Assembly (NCBI RefSeq): GCF_946482605.1
Contig: NZ_CAMLSE010000052.1
Location: 1 to 38,043 of the forward strand
Length of the DNA: 38,043 nucleotides
Origin: an uncultured Dyadobacter sp.
GTDB lineage: Bacteria; Bacteroidota; Bacteroidia; Cytophagales; Spirosomataceae
Direction: 5' to 3'
The translations under genes and the position numbers were made by a program. The notes below the pieces were generated by a model. It saw nothing but the letters and a program-made list of their open reading frames with translations. It did not search any database and had not been told where the DNA came from. Each line of letters opens with the position of its first letter. The first letter of the stretch is position 1. Positions 8,527 to 16,110 of the stretch are shown one piece after another.

Positions 8527-9087
8527 TCAGTTCAAACGTGGGTCAATGGGATAGTGAGCAATGGACCGGTATTCGCCGCCCATATTGCGAAGTATTTCCC
8601 GCCAAAAGTTTCCCGGGGGTGTAGAAAACAGGAAATCGGAAGTAGTGCTGGAAATGATCCACGAATCCTGCTTGATCTCGTCATCCAGCTGTCCCCCGCT
8701 CCATCCCGAATAGCCAATGAAGAACATAACGTCTTCCTGTTTCAGGGTATTCAGGTTTAGTAGTGTTTTGACACTGTTGAAGTCTCCTCCCCAGTAAACA
8801 TCCTTCATGATCTCCGTACCGCCATTGACCAGGTCGGGGCGACGGTGTATGAAATGCAGCGTGTTCTTTTCCACAGGCCCGCCGAGATGCAGCGTAATGT
8901 CCTGGTAGATCGTCTCTTCCAATACATCTCCCAGGAAGAGATCGGTAGTCTGGTTTAGTACAAAGCCGAAGCTGCCTTGTTCGTTGTGCTCGCACATGAG
9001 GATTACGCCCCTTTCAAAATTAGGATCTCCCAGAAATGGCTTTGCGATAAGTAAGGTCCCTTTTGAAACGTTGGCGGCTGACGGCAT
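8527..9087 (-). CDS. YqgE/AlgH family protein
   Basis: A 186-residue cytoplasmic protein of the YqgE/AlgH (DUF179) family, whose fold is known but whose biochemical role is not settled. The family signatures are present: KGTLLIAKPFLGDPNFERGV at residues 9-28, CEHNEQGSFGFVLNQ at 33-47, and LGGPVEKNTLHFIHRRP and FIGYSGWSGGQLDDEI further on. Length matches the family (about 185). In proteobacteria yqgE sits beside the ruvX (yqgF) gene; here ruvX is 18 kb away. Confidence 0.92.
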   Translation of the reverse strand: MPSAANVSKGTLLIAKPFLGDPNFERGVILMCEHNEQGSFGFVLNQTTDLFLGDVLEETIYQDITLHLGGPVEKNTLHFIHRRPDLVNGGTEIMKDVYWGGDFNSVKTLLNLNTLKQEDVMFFIGYSGWSGGQLDDEIKQDSWIISSTTSDFLFSTPPGNFWREILRNMGGEYRSIAHYPIDPRLN

Positions 9088-9177
9088 AACCTGACAGGTT
9101 GTTAATTCAAAAACGAAATATATTTATTTTTCGCGCTGAAAAGCTGATATTGCCCAAAATATAATAAAAATAAGATC

Positions 9178-9705
9178 ATGGCATTGATAAAATCTGTTCG
9201 GGGGCATCATCCAATCTTCGACGGGAGTTGCTGGTTTGCTGAAAATGCCACTATCGTAGGCGATGTGATCATGGGAGAAAATTGCACTGTGTGGTTCAAT
9301 GCGGTGATCAGGGGAGATGTCAACAGTATCCGCATCGGGCATCACTCCAACGTTCAGGACGGAGCGGTGATCCATTGCACTTATCAGCGTTTTGCCACGA
9401 CCGTCGGGAACTACGTGTCGATCGCGCACAATGCGATCGTGCACGGGTGCACAATAGAAGACCACGTGCTGATTGGAATGGGGGCCATTGTGATGGATGG
9501 CGCGGTGGTTGGAGAGGGAGCCATTGTAGCAGCGGGCGCAATCGTTACGCAGGGCACGAAAATTCCGCCCGGAACGATCTACGCCGGAAATCCTGCAAAA
9601 TATCTGAAAGACGTTTCACCTGAATTGAATGCGGCCATTGACCGGACCGCGAATAATTACCTGATTTATTCAGGTTGGTTCAAGGAAGAGGATGGTTTGA
9701 AATAA
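9178..9705 (+). CDS. Gamma-carbonic anhydrase family protein
   Basis: A 175-residue left-handed parallel beta-helix protein with hexapeptide repeats (for example GDVIMGENCTVWFNAVIRGD). The three metal-binding histidines of the gamma-class family appear to be present: one in DGAVIHC and two in SIAHNAIVHGC. Relatives (YrdA/PaaY/CaiE types) are often annotated as carbonic anhydrase or acetyltransferase, and activity differs between members, so enzyme activity is not certain. The last 40 bases overlap the end of the convergent gene at 9666-10217. Confidence 0.9.
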   Translation: MALIKSVRGHHPIFDGSCWFAENATIVGDVIMGENCTVWFNAVIRGDVNSIRIGHHSNVQDGAVIHCTYQRFATTVGNYVSIAHNAIVHGCTIEDHVLIGMGAIVMDGAVVGEGAIVAAGAIVTQGTKIPPGTIYAGNPAKYLKDVSPELNAAIDRTANNYLIYSGWFKEEDGLK

Positions 9706-10217
9706 TGGTCCTCCTGCCCCGACACTCCCGGAGGAATCAGAATCACCGCCTCCGGCACCCTGTTTTCGAACAGGGATATTCTTTTGCGTTTTACGGCTCG
9801 ATACATCACGTAATACGTGGCAATACCTCCCAAAGGCCTATGAACTGCCTTTGAAAGCTGAAAAGCGACCGTCAACCCTCCAAGTACAATACCGGCGACA
9901 CATGCCGGCAGCATAACTCGCTTCATCAGTTCGATTTTGTCAATATTGACAATGTCCTCGTAAAAAACGAAACCGCCGCTCCCGGGAATATAGGGGTTAA
10001 CCCGCAACATAACGCCATCATGTCTTATGACCGTGATCTCTCCAAAAACAAACTCCTCCTGCCCAAATGTGTTCTTTTGAATGCATTGCAAAAACTGGCC
10101 CTTTTTAACCTTGGTCGTTTGCATTGTTTTTACAGATTGTATCAGAAAGTAAGGCTTCTGCGCCAAGGCCGCTGAAAAAGCTGACAATAAGCATATGTAA
10201 ACCGAAATGAAGCGCAT
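9666..10217 (-). CDS. Secreted or membrane protein of unknown function
   Basis: A 183-residue protein with a signal peptide (MRFISVYICLLSAFSAALAQ), then a beta-rich region (residues about 30-100, FLQCIQKNTFGQEEFVFGEI) and one hydrophobic helix (MLPACVAGIVLGGLTVAFQL). The C-terminal part is basic, then polar, ending PSSSLNQPE. I do not recognise the family. The helix suggests a membrane-anchored protein after signal cleavage. The ATG at 10217 was chosen over an upstream frame start at 10262 because it directly begins the signal peptide. Its last 40 coding bases are antisense to the end of the gamma-carbonic anhydrase gene. Confidence 0.72.
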   Translation of the reverse strand: MRFISVYICLLSAFSAALAQKPYFLIQSVKTMQTTKVKKGQFLQCIQKNTFGQEEFVFGEITVIRHDGVMLRVNPYIPGSGGFVFYEDIVNIDKIELMKRVMLPACVAGIVLGGLTVAFQLSKAVHRPLGGIATYYVMYRAVKRKRISLFENRVPEAVILIPPGVSGQEDHYFKPSSSLNQPE

Positions 10218-10317
10218 TGCAACGTGTGCTTTTAAAGTTTGTTGATGAATAACCCACCTCATTTTACGTGATGTGAAACTACCTCACAAAGCAAATGAAT
10301 TACTTGCCTGATGCTGT

Positions 10318-10367
10318 TGCGGAAAGTGCATGATAACTTGCGGTTTCCGCACATAATTGGGCGGAAA
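10318..10367. repeat. Three GCGGAAA motifs (two direct, one inverted)
   Basis: TGCGGAAA at 10318-10325 and TTTCCGCA at 10344-10351 form an inverted repeat with an 18-base spacer. A third GCGGAAA follows at 10361-10367. The cluster lies upstream of the XRE gene promoter and of the divergent secreted-protein gene. Confidence 0.45.
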
Positions 10368-10379
10368 GGGCGTGAGCTA

Positions 10380-10413
10380 TTTGGCAATTTCAAAAAGCCG
10401 CTAAATTTGCCAA
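10380..10413 (+). promoter_or_regulatory. Promoter with overlapping inverted repeat, upstream of XRE gene
   Basis: A -33 TTTG (10380-10383) and a -7 TAAATTTG (10402-10409) are separated by 18 bases, a good Bacteroidota promoter. The arms TTGGCAA (10381-10387) and TTGCCAA (10407-10413) form an inverted repeat covering both elements, as expected of an operator for an autoregulated repressor. The start codon follows 22 bases later. Confidence 0.6.
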
Positions 10414-10435
10414 GTCACTCAGAACGAAGCACACT

Positions 10436-10705
10436 ATGATCGATTTCGGAAGTAATTTCAGAAAATTGAGGGAATGGGCCTCCCTCTCCCAGGAAGCGCT
10501 GGGAGTTAGTTTGAATGTGTCTGCTTCGGTCGTTAACAGGATCGAAAACAACAAACGCAAGTTGGATATCGAGATTCTGCAAAAGCTGGCCGTAACCTTA
10601 CAGCTCGATATCTCGCTTGTGGTGGCGGTATTGTTTAAGGGAAAGTCCGCATTGCCAAAGCAAAAATCTCCTAAAAGAGTAAACGCATTGCCAACCCCGG
10701 CCTAA
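10436..10705 (+). CDS. XRE-family helix-turn-helix regulator
   Basis: An 89-residue DNA-binding protein. Residues about 6-62 form a Cro/CI-type HTH (FRKLREWASLSQEALGVSLN, then SASVVNRIENNKRKLDIEIL), followed by a short hydrophobic segment and a basic Pro/Lys-rich tail (KGKSALPKQKSPKRVNALP). There is no ligand-binding domain. The promoter lies within an inverted repeat at 10380-10413, so it may repress itself. No toxin or restriction gene lies next to it. It converges with the DedA gene 1 base away; targets are unknown. Confidence 0.88.
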   Translation: MIDFGSNFRKLREWASLSQEALGVSLNVSASVVNRIENNKRKLDIEILQKLAVTLQLDISLVVAVLFKGKSALPKQKSPKRVNALPTPA

Positions 10706-10706
10706 C

Positions 10707-11339
10707 TTACTCGGCCATTTCTTTGCGGGCATTCAGATACCCTTTGATCACTGTGAACGTGGTAATCGCCAGGAAGAAAAGAATAATATACTGTACGTAA
10801 TCAACGATCCACGGGAATTTCTCACCGAAAAGATAACCTCCGCCAGTCAGTGCCCCGATCCAGATCGCTCCGCCGGCCACATTATTGATGAGGAAAGACG
10901 CGAATGGCATTTTAACGAGCCCAGCCAGGATCGGAGCAAATGTCCGGACGATCGGCAGAAATCTGCTGATAATCAATGTGCGGCTTCCGTATTTTTCAAA
11001 GTAGTTGCGGGTTGTCTCAATATGCTTCTTTTTAAAGAAGAATGAATCCGGCCGGTTCTCGAACATATCCCCGAAATATTTCCCGAAAATGTAACCTACC
11101 AACGAGCCGAGCACTGCCGCTGTAAACATGCTGATGAGCAGAATGGCGATGGGAACATCCAGGATCCCGGTCCCACAGAATACACCCGCCAGAAAAACAA
11201 GGTAGTCACCGGGTAAAAAGAAGGCAAAGAACAAGCCGTTTTCTGCAAATACAATAAAAGTGATGACCAACAGCCCCCCAGTACGAATGATCTCTTCGGA
11301 ATTAAGTAGGTACTGGAAAAACTCCACAATTGAATCCAT
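10707..11339 (-). CDS. DedA family membrane protein
   Basis: A 210-residue polytopic inner-membrane protein of the DedA/SNARE-associated family, linked in other bacteria to membrane lipid (undecaprenyl phosphate or phospholipid) translocation. Family features are visible: FVFAENGLFFAFFLPGDYLV near residues 30-50 and SRFLPIVRTFAPILAGLVKM near 125-145, carrying the conserved Arg pair. The start at 11339 (MDSIVEFFQYLL) was chosen over one at 11423, which would overlap the end of the ABC-F gene and add a poorly conserved leader. It is 56 bases downstream of the ABC-F gene on the same strand. Confidence 0.92.
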   Translation of the reverse strand: MDSIVEFFQYLLNSEEIIRTGGLLVITFIVFAENGLFFAFFLPGDYLVFLAGVFCGTGILDVPIAILLISMFTAAVLGSLVGYIFGKYFGDMFENRPDSFFFKKKHIETTRNYFEKYGSRTLIISRFLPIVRTFAPILAGLVKMPFASFLINNVAGGAIWIGALTGGGYLFGEKFPWIVDYVQYIILFFLAITTFTVIKGYLNARKEMAE

Positions 11340-11395
11340 AATCTGCAATCGAAAGACGGCCCGCTTTCCGGGTCCGGTTTGTTGATTTTCTAAAA

Positions 11396-13288
11396 TTAAG
11401 CATTTTCCGACAGTTCGAGCCAACGCATCTCCTTATTGGCCTGACTGTCATTGATTTCCTCTATCTCGCGTGACCATCTGGCCAATTCCTCATGCGATCC
11501 GCCGGTATTCAGGCTTTCGACGAGCTTTGCTTTAGTTTTCTCCATTTTCGCAATATCCGCTTCGAGCTGCTCCATTTCCTTCTGTTCTTTATAGCTCAAT
11601 TTCCGTTTGCCGGTAGCTACGGCAACCGCTTCGGGCTCTTTCGGTGCAGCCGCTACGGGCGCTACGGTCTTCGGCGCATTACTGCTTGCCGCCAGTTTCT
11701 TCTCAGCCTCCTGCTCATCCTGGTAATCACGCAGCTCTGTATAGTTACCCGGAAAATCGCTGATCTTACCATTTCCGTCGAACACAAAAATATGCTGGAC
11801 AAGACGGTCGAGGAAGTAACGGTCGTGGGAAACGATCATCAGACAGCCTGGGAAATTGAGCAGAAACTCTTCAAGCACATTCAGACTGTCGATATCCAGG
11901 TCGTTCGTAGGCTCATCAAGGATCAGAAAGTTCGGCTGTTTGATCAGAATCAAAAGAAGCTGCAAACGGCGCTTTTCTCCTCCGCTTAGTTTGGATATAA
12001 AGTCATACTGCTTGGAAGGCGAGAACAAAAATGCCTGCAACAAATGTCCGACAGTCACAGTTTCGCCCGTACCGAGCTGCACCACCTCCGCTACGTCCTT
12101 GACAATGTCGATCACACGCTGATTTTCATTAAAAACGAGGTCGGTCTGTTTGTAATAACCAAATTGCACGGTTTCTCCCGTTGAAATCTTTCCTTTGTCA
12201 GGCTGCAACTCGCCGGTGATCATGTTAAGGAGTGTCGACTTCCCCATCCCGTTCTTTCCAACCACTCCAATGCGGTCGCCGCGGCGGAATGTGTATTCAA
12301 AGTCTTTGATGAGCTCGCGCTCGCCAAAACCCTTACTGATTTTTTCCAGTTCAATGATCTTGCTGCCGAGCCGCGACGTACGTACGTTCAGCTCCATTTG
12401 CACATCAAATTTCTTCTGGCTTGCCTTCTCCTTCAATTCCTCGAACGCATCGACGCGATACTTGGCTTTCGTACCCCGCGCTTTGGGCTGCTTTCTGATC
12501 CATTCCAGTTCCTTGCGCATAAGGTTGCGCGCCTTGTCGATCGTGGCGGCTTCCTGCTCTTCCCGCTCGGCCTTCTTTTCGAGGAAATAAGAATAGTTGC
12601 CCTTGTAAGGATAGGCAGAGCCGTGGTCCAATTCCAGCATTTGATTACAAACCGTATCCAGGAAGTAGCGGTCGTGGGTGACGACCAGCAATGTGGTATT
12701 CGATGTATTGAGATATTCTTCCAGCCACTCAACCGTATCCAGATCCAGGTGGTTGGTCGGTTCATCGAGAATGAGCAGGTCCGGATCTTCTAGGAGCACT
12801 TTTGCCAATGCGACCCTTTTTCGCTGACCACCCGAGAGTGTACCGTACGCATTGTCGGTATGATGAATACCCAGGCGACCGAGGACTTCCTTGGTCCTGT
12901 ATTCAAAATCCCACGCATTGAACTTATCCATATCCTCCATCACCTCTGCGAGTTCGTCGTGGTTATCGGTTTCGATGGCGTGCTCATAGCGCTTCACGAT
13001 CTGCGCCACAGGGTTGTTGGAGGAAAAGATCACTTCCAATACGGGCAGGCTTTCATCAAATGCGGGGCTTTGGTCGAGGTATCCGACCCGAATATCCTTG
13101 CGAATGCTTACTTCTCCTTCATCGGCGGGGATCTTGCCGGTCAGAATATTCAGGAATGTCGTTTTGCCGGTGCCATTCGTACCAATCAAGGCCACTTTAT
13201 CTCCTTTACTAATCCCAAAATTGATATTTCTAAAAAGCCACCGGTCGCCGAAGGACTTGGCTATATTTTCTGCCGAAAGGTAATTCAT
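11396..13288 (-). CDS. ABC-F family ATPase (Uup-like)
   Basis: A soluble 630-residue protein with two ABC ATPase domains and no transmembrane helices, typical of ABC-F proteins that act on ribosomes. Domain 1 has Walker A at residues 36-44 (GTNGTGKTT), LSGGQ at 151-155 and LILDEPTNHLD at 172-182. Domain 2 has Walker A at 344-352, LSGGE at 434-438 and LDEPTNDLD at 457-465. A charged linker (about 235-295) joins them. A C-terminal coiled coil (about 575-625), preceded by an Ala/Pro-rich stretch, is the feature that places it nearest Uup, a protein linked to ribosome and branched DNA metabolism. Function beyond ABC-F is inference. Confidence 0.93.
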   Translation of the reverse strand: MNYLSAENIAKSFGDRWLFRNINFGISKGDKVALIGTNGTGKTTFLNILTGKIPADEGEVSIRKDIRVGYLDQSPAFDESLPVLEVIFSSNNPVAQIVKRYEHAIETDNHDELAEVMEDMDKFNAWDFEYRTKEVLGRLGIHHTDNAYGTLSGGQRKRVALAKVLLEDPDLLILDEPTNHLDLDTVEWLEEYLNTSNTTLLVVTHDRYFLDTVCNQMLELDHGSAYPYKGNYSYFLEKKAEREEQEAATIDKARNLMRKELEWIRKQPKARGTKAKYRVDAFEELKEKASQKKFDVQMELNVRTSRLGSKIIELEKISKGFGERELIKDFEYTFRRGDRIGVVGKNGMGKSTLLNMITGELQPDKGKISTGETVQFGYYKQTDLVFNENQRVIDIVKDVAEVVQLGTGETVTVGHLLQAFLFSPSKQYDFISKLSGGEKRRLQLLLILIKQPNFLILDEPTNDLDIDSLNVLEEFLLNFPGCLMIVSHDRYFLDRLVQHIFVFDGNGKISDFPGNYTELRDYQDEQEAEKKLAASSNAPKTVAPVAAAPKEPEAVAVATGKRKLSYKEQKEMEQLEADIAKMEKTKAKLVESLNTGGSHEELARWSREIEEINDSQANKEMRWLELSENA

Positions 13289-13313
13289 GATTTAATGTCA
13301 TATTCTGAATTTG

Positions 13314-13342
13314 CAAAGTTAGGATAGATATCAAACATCAAA
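13314..13342 (-). promoter_or_regulatory. Promoter for the ABC-F gene
   Basis: On the minus strand: -33 TTTG (13342-13339), a 17-base spacer, then -7 TAACTTTG (13321-13314), a perfect TAnnTTTG match 25 bases before the start codon. Confidence 0.6.
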
Positions 13343-13426
13343 GAAAAAATTCGTTTTCATAGGGTAAATAGGCTAATATTGCCACTTATATTCAGTTAGA
13401 TGGTTCCATTGAACACGTTCATTATC

Positions 13427-14410
13427 ATGTCCAAAAAATTTTATTACCTAATCTTAACCGTTTTTCTTTGTTTTCAAGCAGTAGCGCAGGACAGTAATTT
13501 TAAAAGTTATACACAAAAAATAGGGGGCAGCCCTCAGGTGTATGACATGGTCGCCATTCCCGGAGGTGAATTTACGATGGGAAGTCCGGCGGGTGAGAAA
13601 GGGCGTAGAGCCGATGAAGGCCCGCAGCATAAGGTCAAAATTGAGCCTTTCTGGATGGGAAAGCACGAGGTGGTCTGGGACATTTACGATTTATACGCTT
13701 TCAAAAATATGGAGAAGGAGATGGGCGCACGCCATCCGGACCCCGATAAAAGCGTTCAGAAAACCGACGCCAGCACAAGGCCCAGCCCCCCTTACGTAGA
13801 CATGTCGTTCGGAATGGGAAGGTCAGGCTACCCCGCAATTAACATGACACAATATGCCGCGATCTATTTCTGCAAGTGGCTCTATGAAAAAACCGGTATA
13901 TTTTACCGCCTTCCGACCGAAGCAGAATGGGAATATGCCTGCCGTGCCGGCTCCAAAACAGCTTATTCTTTCGGTGACGAATCTAAAATCGATGAATATG
14001 CCTGGTACCGCAAAAACAGCGACGCAGCATACAAAAAAATCGGCCTGAAAAAACCCAACGCATGGGGATTACACGACATGCATGGAAACGTAATGGAATG
14101 GACTCTGGATCAATACATTCCGGACTATTACGCGAAGCAGCCCGCCGGCGAAGCATTTGCGCCTGTGACTGAACTTTACCCGACATCTGTTCGCGGGGGT
14201 TCATGGGATGATGAAGCAGCGGACCTGCGCAGCGCAGCGCGCACAGCGTCCAAACCCGAATGGAAAATTCTCGACCCGCAATTGCCAAAAAGCGAATGGT
14301 GGATGACCAGCGCTTCTTTTGTAGGTTTCCGCGTTGTAAGGCCGCTTAAAACGCCATCTCCCGAAGAGATCAAGGCATATTACAGCCCGAAGTTGATTGA
14401 AGACTACTGA
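13427..14410 (+). CDS. Secreted SUMF1/formylglycine-enzyme-fold protein
   Basis: A 327-residue protein with a signal peptide (MSKKFYYLILTVFLCFQAVAQ) followed by a complete SUMF1 fold (residues about 40-310). Family landmarks: MVAIPGGEFTMGSPAGEKG, HKVKIEPFWMGKHEV, LPTEAEWEYACRAG, GLHDMHGNVMEWTLD, VRGGSWDD and FVGFRVVR. The cysteine pair that catalyses oxidation in true formylglycine-generating enzymes should follow the GGSW motif; here the segment reads SWDDEAADLRSAAR with no cysteine. So it is probably not a sulfatase activator. It lies 29 bases upstream of the Gfo/Idh/MocA gene on the same strand. The ATG at 13427 was chosen because it begins the signal peptide. Confidence 0.9.
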   Translation: MSKKFYYLILTVFLCFQAVAQDSNFKSYTQKIGGSPQVYDMVAIPGGEFTMGSPAGEKGRRADEGPQHKVKIEPFWMGKHEVVWDIYDLYAFKNMEKEMGARHPDPDKSVQKTDASTRPSPPYVDMSFGMGRSGYPAINMTQYAAIYFCKWLYEKTGIFYRLPTEAEWEYACRAGSKTAYSFGDESKIDEYAWYRKNSDAAYKKIGLKKPNAWGLHDMHGNVMEWTLDQYIPDYYAKQPAGEAFAPVTELYPTSVRGGSWDDEAADLRSAARTASKPEWKILDPQLPKSEWWMTSASFVGFRVVRPLKTPSPEEIKAYYSPKLIEDY

Positions 14411-14439
14411 TCATATTTAAACTCTTACATTTAAAAGTA

Positions 14440-15783
14440 ATGGAACAGAACAGACGTAATTTTTTGAAAGCATCCAGCCTGATCGCAGGCGGTGCCATCC
14501 TGAACCCGTTCACGGGCTATGGCTACAACAGCGCAGTGGGTGAAACGATCAGAGTTGCCCTCATCGGCTGCGGCGGCCGTGGTACCGGTGCTGCTGCACA
14601 GGCATTGAGCACTTCGCAAAACGTTCAGATCGTGGCTATGGCGGATGCTTTCAAGGACCGTCTTGATGATTCCTACAAAAATCTCACAGCTAAAAAATAC
14701 AAGAATGCTGCGGGACAACCGGTTGACATCAAAACGAAAGTTGATGTGCCCGAAGACCGGAAGTTTGTAGGATTCGATGCATTCAAGAAAGCCATCGCAT
14801 TGAAGGATGTGGATGTCGTGATCCTTGCAACGCCTCCGGGCTTCCGCCCTTCGCATTTCGAAGAGGCCGTGAAGAACAACAAGCACATTTTCATGGAAAA
14901 ACCGGTTGCAACAGACGCGCCCGGCATCCGTAAAGTACTTGAAGTAGCAGAAGAAGCTAAAAAGAAAAAATTGAATGTAGTAGTAGGTCTTCAACGCCAC
15001 TACCAGGCCAACTACCGTGAAGCGATCAAAAGGATTCACGATGGTGCATTGGGCGATATCGTAGGCGGGCAGGTATACTGGGTAGGAAGCAGCCCCTGGA
15101 TGAAGGAGCGCCAGCCCAACCAGACTGAAATGGAATACCAAATGAGAAACTGGTATTATTTCAACTGGCTTTGCGGTGACCACATCTCTGAGCAGCACGT
15201 TCACAATATCGACGTGGCTAACTGGGTTAAAAAAGGCTACCCGGTAACGATCCAGGGCTCCGGCGGTCGTCAGGTCCGTACCGGAAAGGCCTATGGTGAA
15301 ATTTATGACCACCATACGCTCGACCTGGTTTACGCCGATGGAACCGTGATTTCCAGCCAATGCCGCCAGTTCGAAGGAACCTGGAACCGCGTCGATGAGG
15401 CGTTCGTAGGAACTAAAGGACGTATCGACAGCTTCGACGGTAAGAAAACTGCTTTGAAAGATTACAAAGGCGGTGTGATTTATCAGCACGACGACAAGGG
15501 CGACAAAAACCCTTATCAGGTAGAGCACGATGAGCTGTTTGCAGCCATCGCAAAAGGCGAATACAAATTTGCTGATGCTGAAAACGGAGCAAAAAGTACG
15601 ATGACGGCGATCATGGGCCGTATGGCGACTTATTCGGGCAAGCAAATCAAATGGGAGGAAGCGTTGAATTCTGATATCAACCTGTTCCCTGACAAACTGG
15701 CCTGGGACGCTTCTCCGAAGCTTCTGCCAGGTCCTGATGGGCTTTACCCTGTTGCCATCCCCGGAAAGACGCAGGTTATATAA
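14440..15783 (+). CDS. Tat-exported Gfo/Idh/MocA family oxidoreductase
   Basis: A 447-residue NAD(P)-dependent oxidoreductase of the sugar-dehydrogenase family. The N-terminus has a twin-arginine signal (NRRNFLKASSLIAGGAIL, R5-R6), so the folded, cofactor-loaded enzyme is exported. A Rossmann fold follows with VALIGCGGRGTGAAA (about 39-53) and the family EKP motif in HIFMEKPVATD (about 147-157); the lysine is the usual catalytic base. The C-terminal half is the substrate-binding domain (GLQRHYQ and HVHNIDVANW). The substrate is unknown, though relatives act on sugars and inositols. It is probably co-transcribed with the SUMF1-fold gene and ends at a strong terminator. Confidence 0.93.
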   Translation: MEQNRRNFLKASSLIAGGAILNPFTGYGYNSAVGETIRVALIGCGGRGTGAAAQALSTSQNVQIVAMADAFKDRLDDSYKNLTAKKYKNAAGQPVDIKTKVDVPEDRKFVGFDAFKKAIALKDVDVVILATPPGFRPSHFEEAVKNNKHIFMEKPVATDAPGIRKVLEVAEEAKKKKLNVVVGLQRHYQANYREAIKRIHDGALGDIVGGQVYWVGSSPWMKERQPNQTEMEYQMRNWYYFNWLCGDHISEQHVHNIDVANWVKKGYPVTIQGSGGRQVRTGKAYGEIYDHHTLDLVYADGTVISSQCRQFEGTWNRVDEAFVGTKGRIDSFDGKKTALKDYKGGVIYQHDDKGDKNPYQVEHDELFAAIAKGEYKFADAENGAKSTMTAIMGRMATYSGKQIKWEEALNSDINLFPDKLAWDASPKLLPGPDGLYPVAIPGKTQVI

Positions 15784-15789
15784 TAGTCT

Positions 15790-15840
15790 ACTATCACAAA
15801 CAAAAATGGCCCGTGAAGGGCCATTTTTGTTTGTGATAGT
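15790..15840. terminator. Long perfect hairpin terminator
   Basis: A 23-bp perfect inverted repeat with a 5-base GTGAA loop. The arms begin ACTATCACAAACAAAAATGG and end CCATTTTTGTTTGTGATAGT. GC-rich centre with A- and T-rich flanks, 7 bases after the oxidoreductase stop. Confidence 0.88.
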
Positions 15841-15913
15841 ATTTCTCGGCGCGAATTCCTATATTCGATAAGAGATTCTGACGATACCTGTTGTGTAACG
15901 AAATATGTAGTCA

Positions 15914-16108
15914 GTGAAACTTAGCCTCAGAAACGCTATTCTTATTTTGCTTACCGGCATGCTTGTACTGGCAGTAGGTTCATTCCTAAATTCCTCTAAA
16001 ACCCAGTTCAGCGATCCAGTTATCCTTTCCGGTCTTGCGATCGAGTTTATAGGGACGATCTGGTTGGTTCTATATCTCAATCAGCGCCGCAAACGTCACA
16101 AAGCCTGA
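15914..16108 (+). CDS. Small two-helix membrane protein, unknown
   Basis: A 64-residue protein with two hydrophobic helices (NAILILLTGMLVLAVGSFL and VILSGLAIEFIGTIWLVLYL) separated by a short polar turn, and a basic tail (NQRRKRHKA) consistent with a cytoplasmic C-terminus. The start is GTG; the frame has no ATG upstream before a stop. I do not recognise a characterised family. It ends 2 bases from the stop of convergent aroC. The membrane-protein pattern supports reality, but the weak start and absent promoter leave doubt. Confidence 0.55.
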   Translation: MKLSLRNAILILLTGMLVLAVGSFLNSSKTQFSDPVILSGLAIEFIGTIWLVLYLNQRRKRHKA

Positions 16109-16110
16109 TC

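Noticed and set aside
14431..15645. 404-codon minus-strand frame opposite the Gfo/Idh/MocA gene
   Set aside because: It is antisense to a clear enzyme gene through its whole length. The translation has no recognisable domain and many Cys and Arg runs, as expected of a shadow frame.
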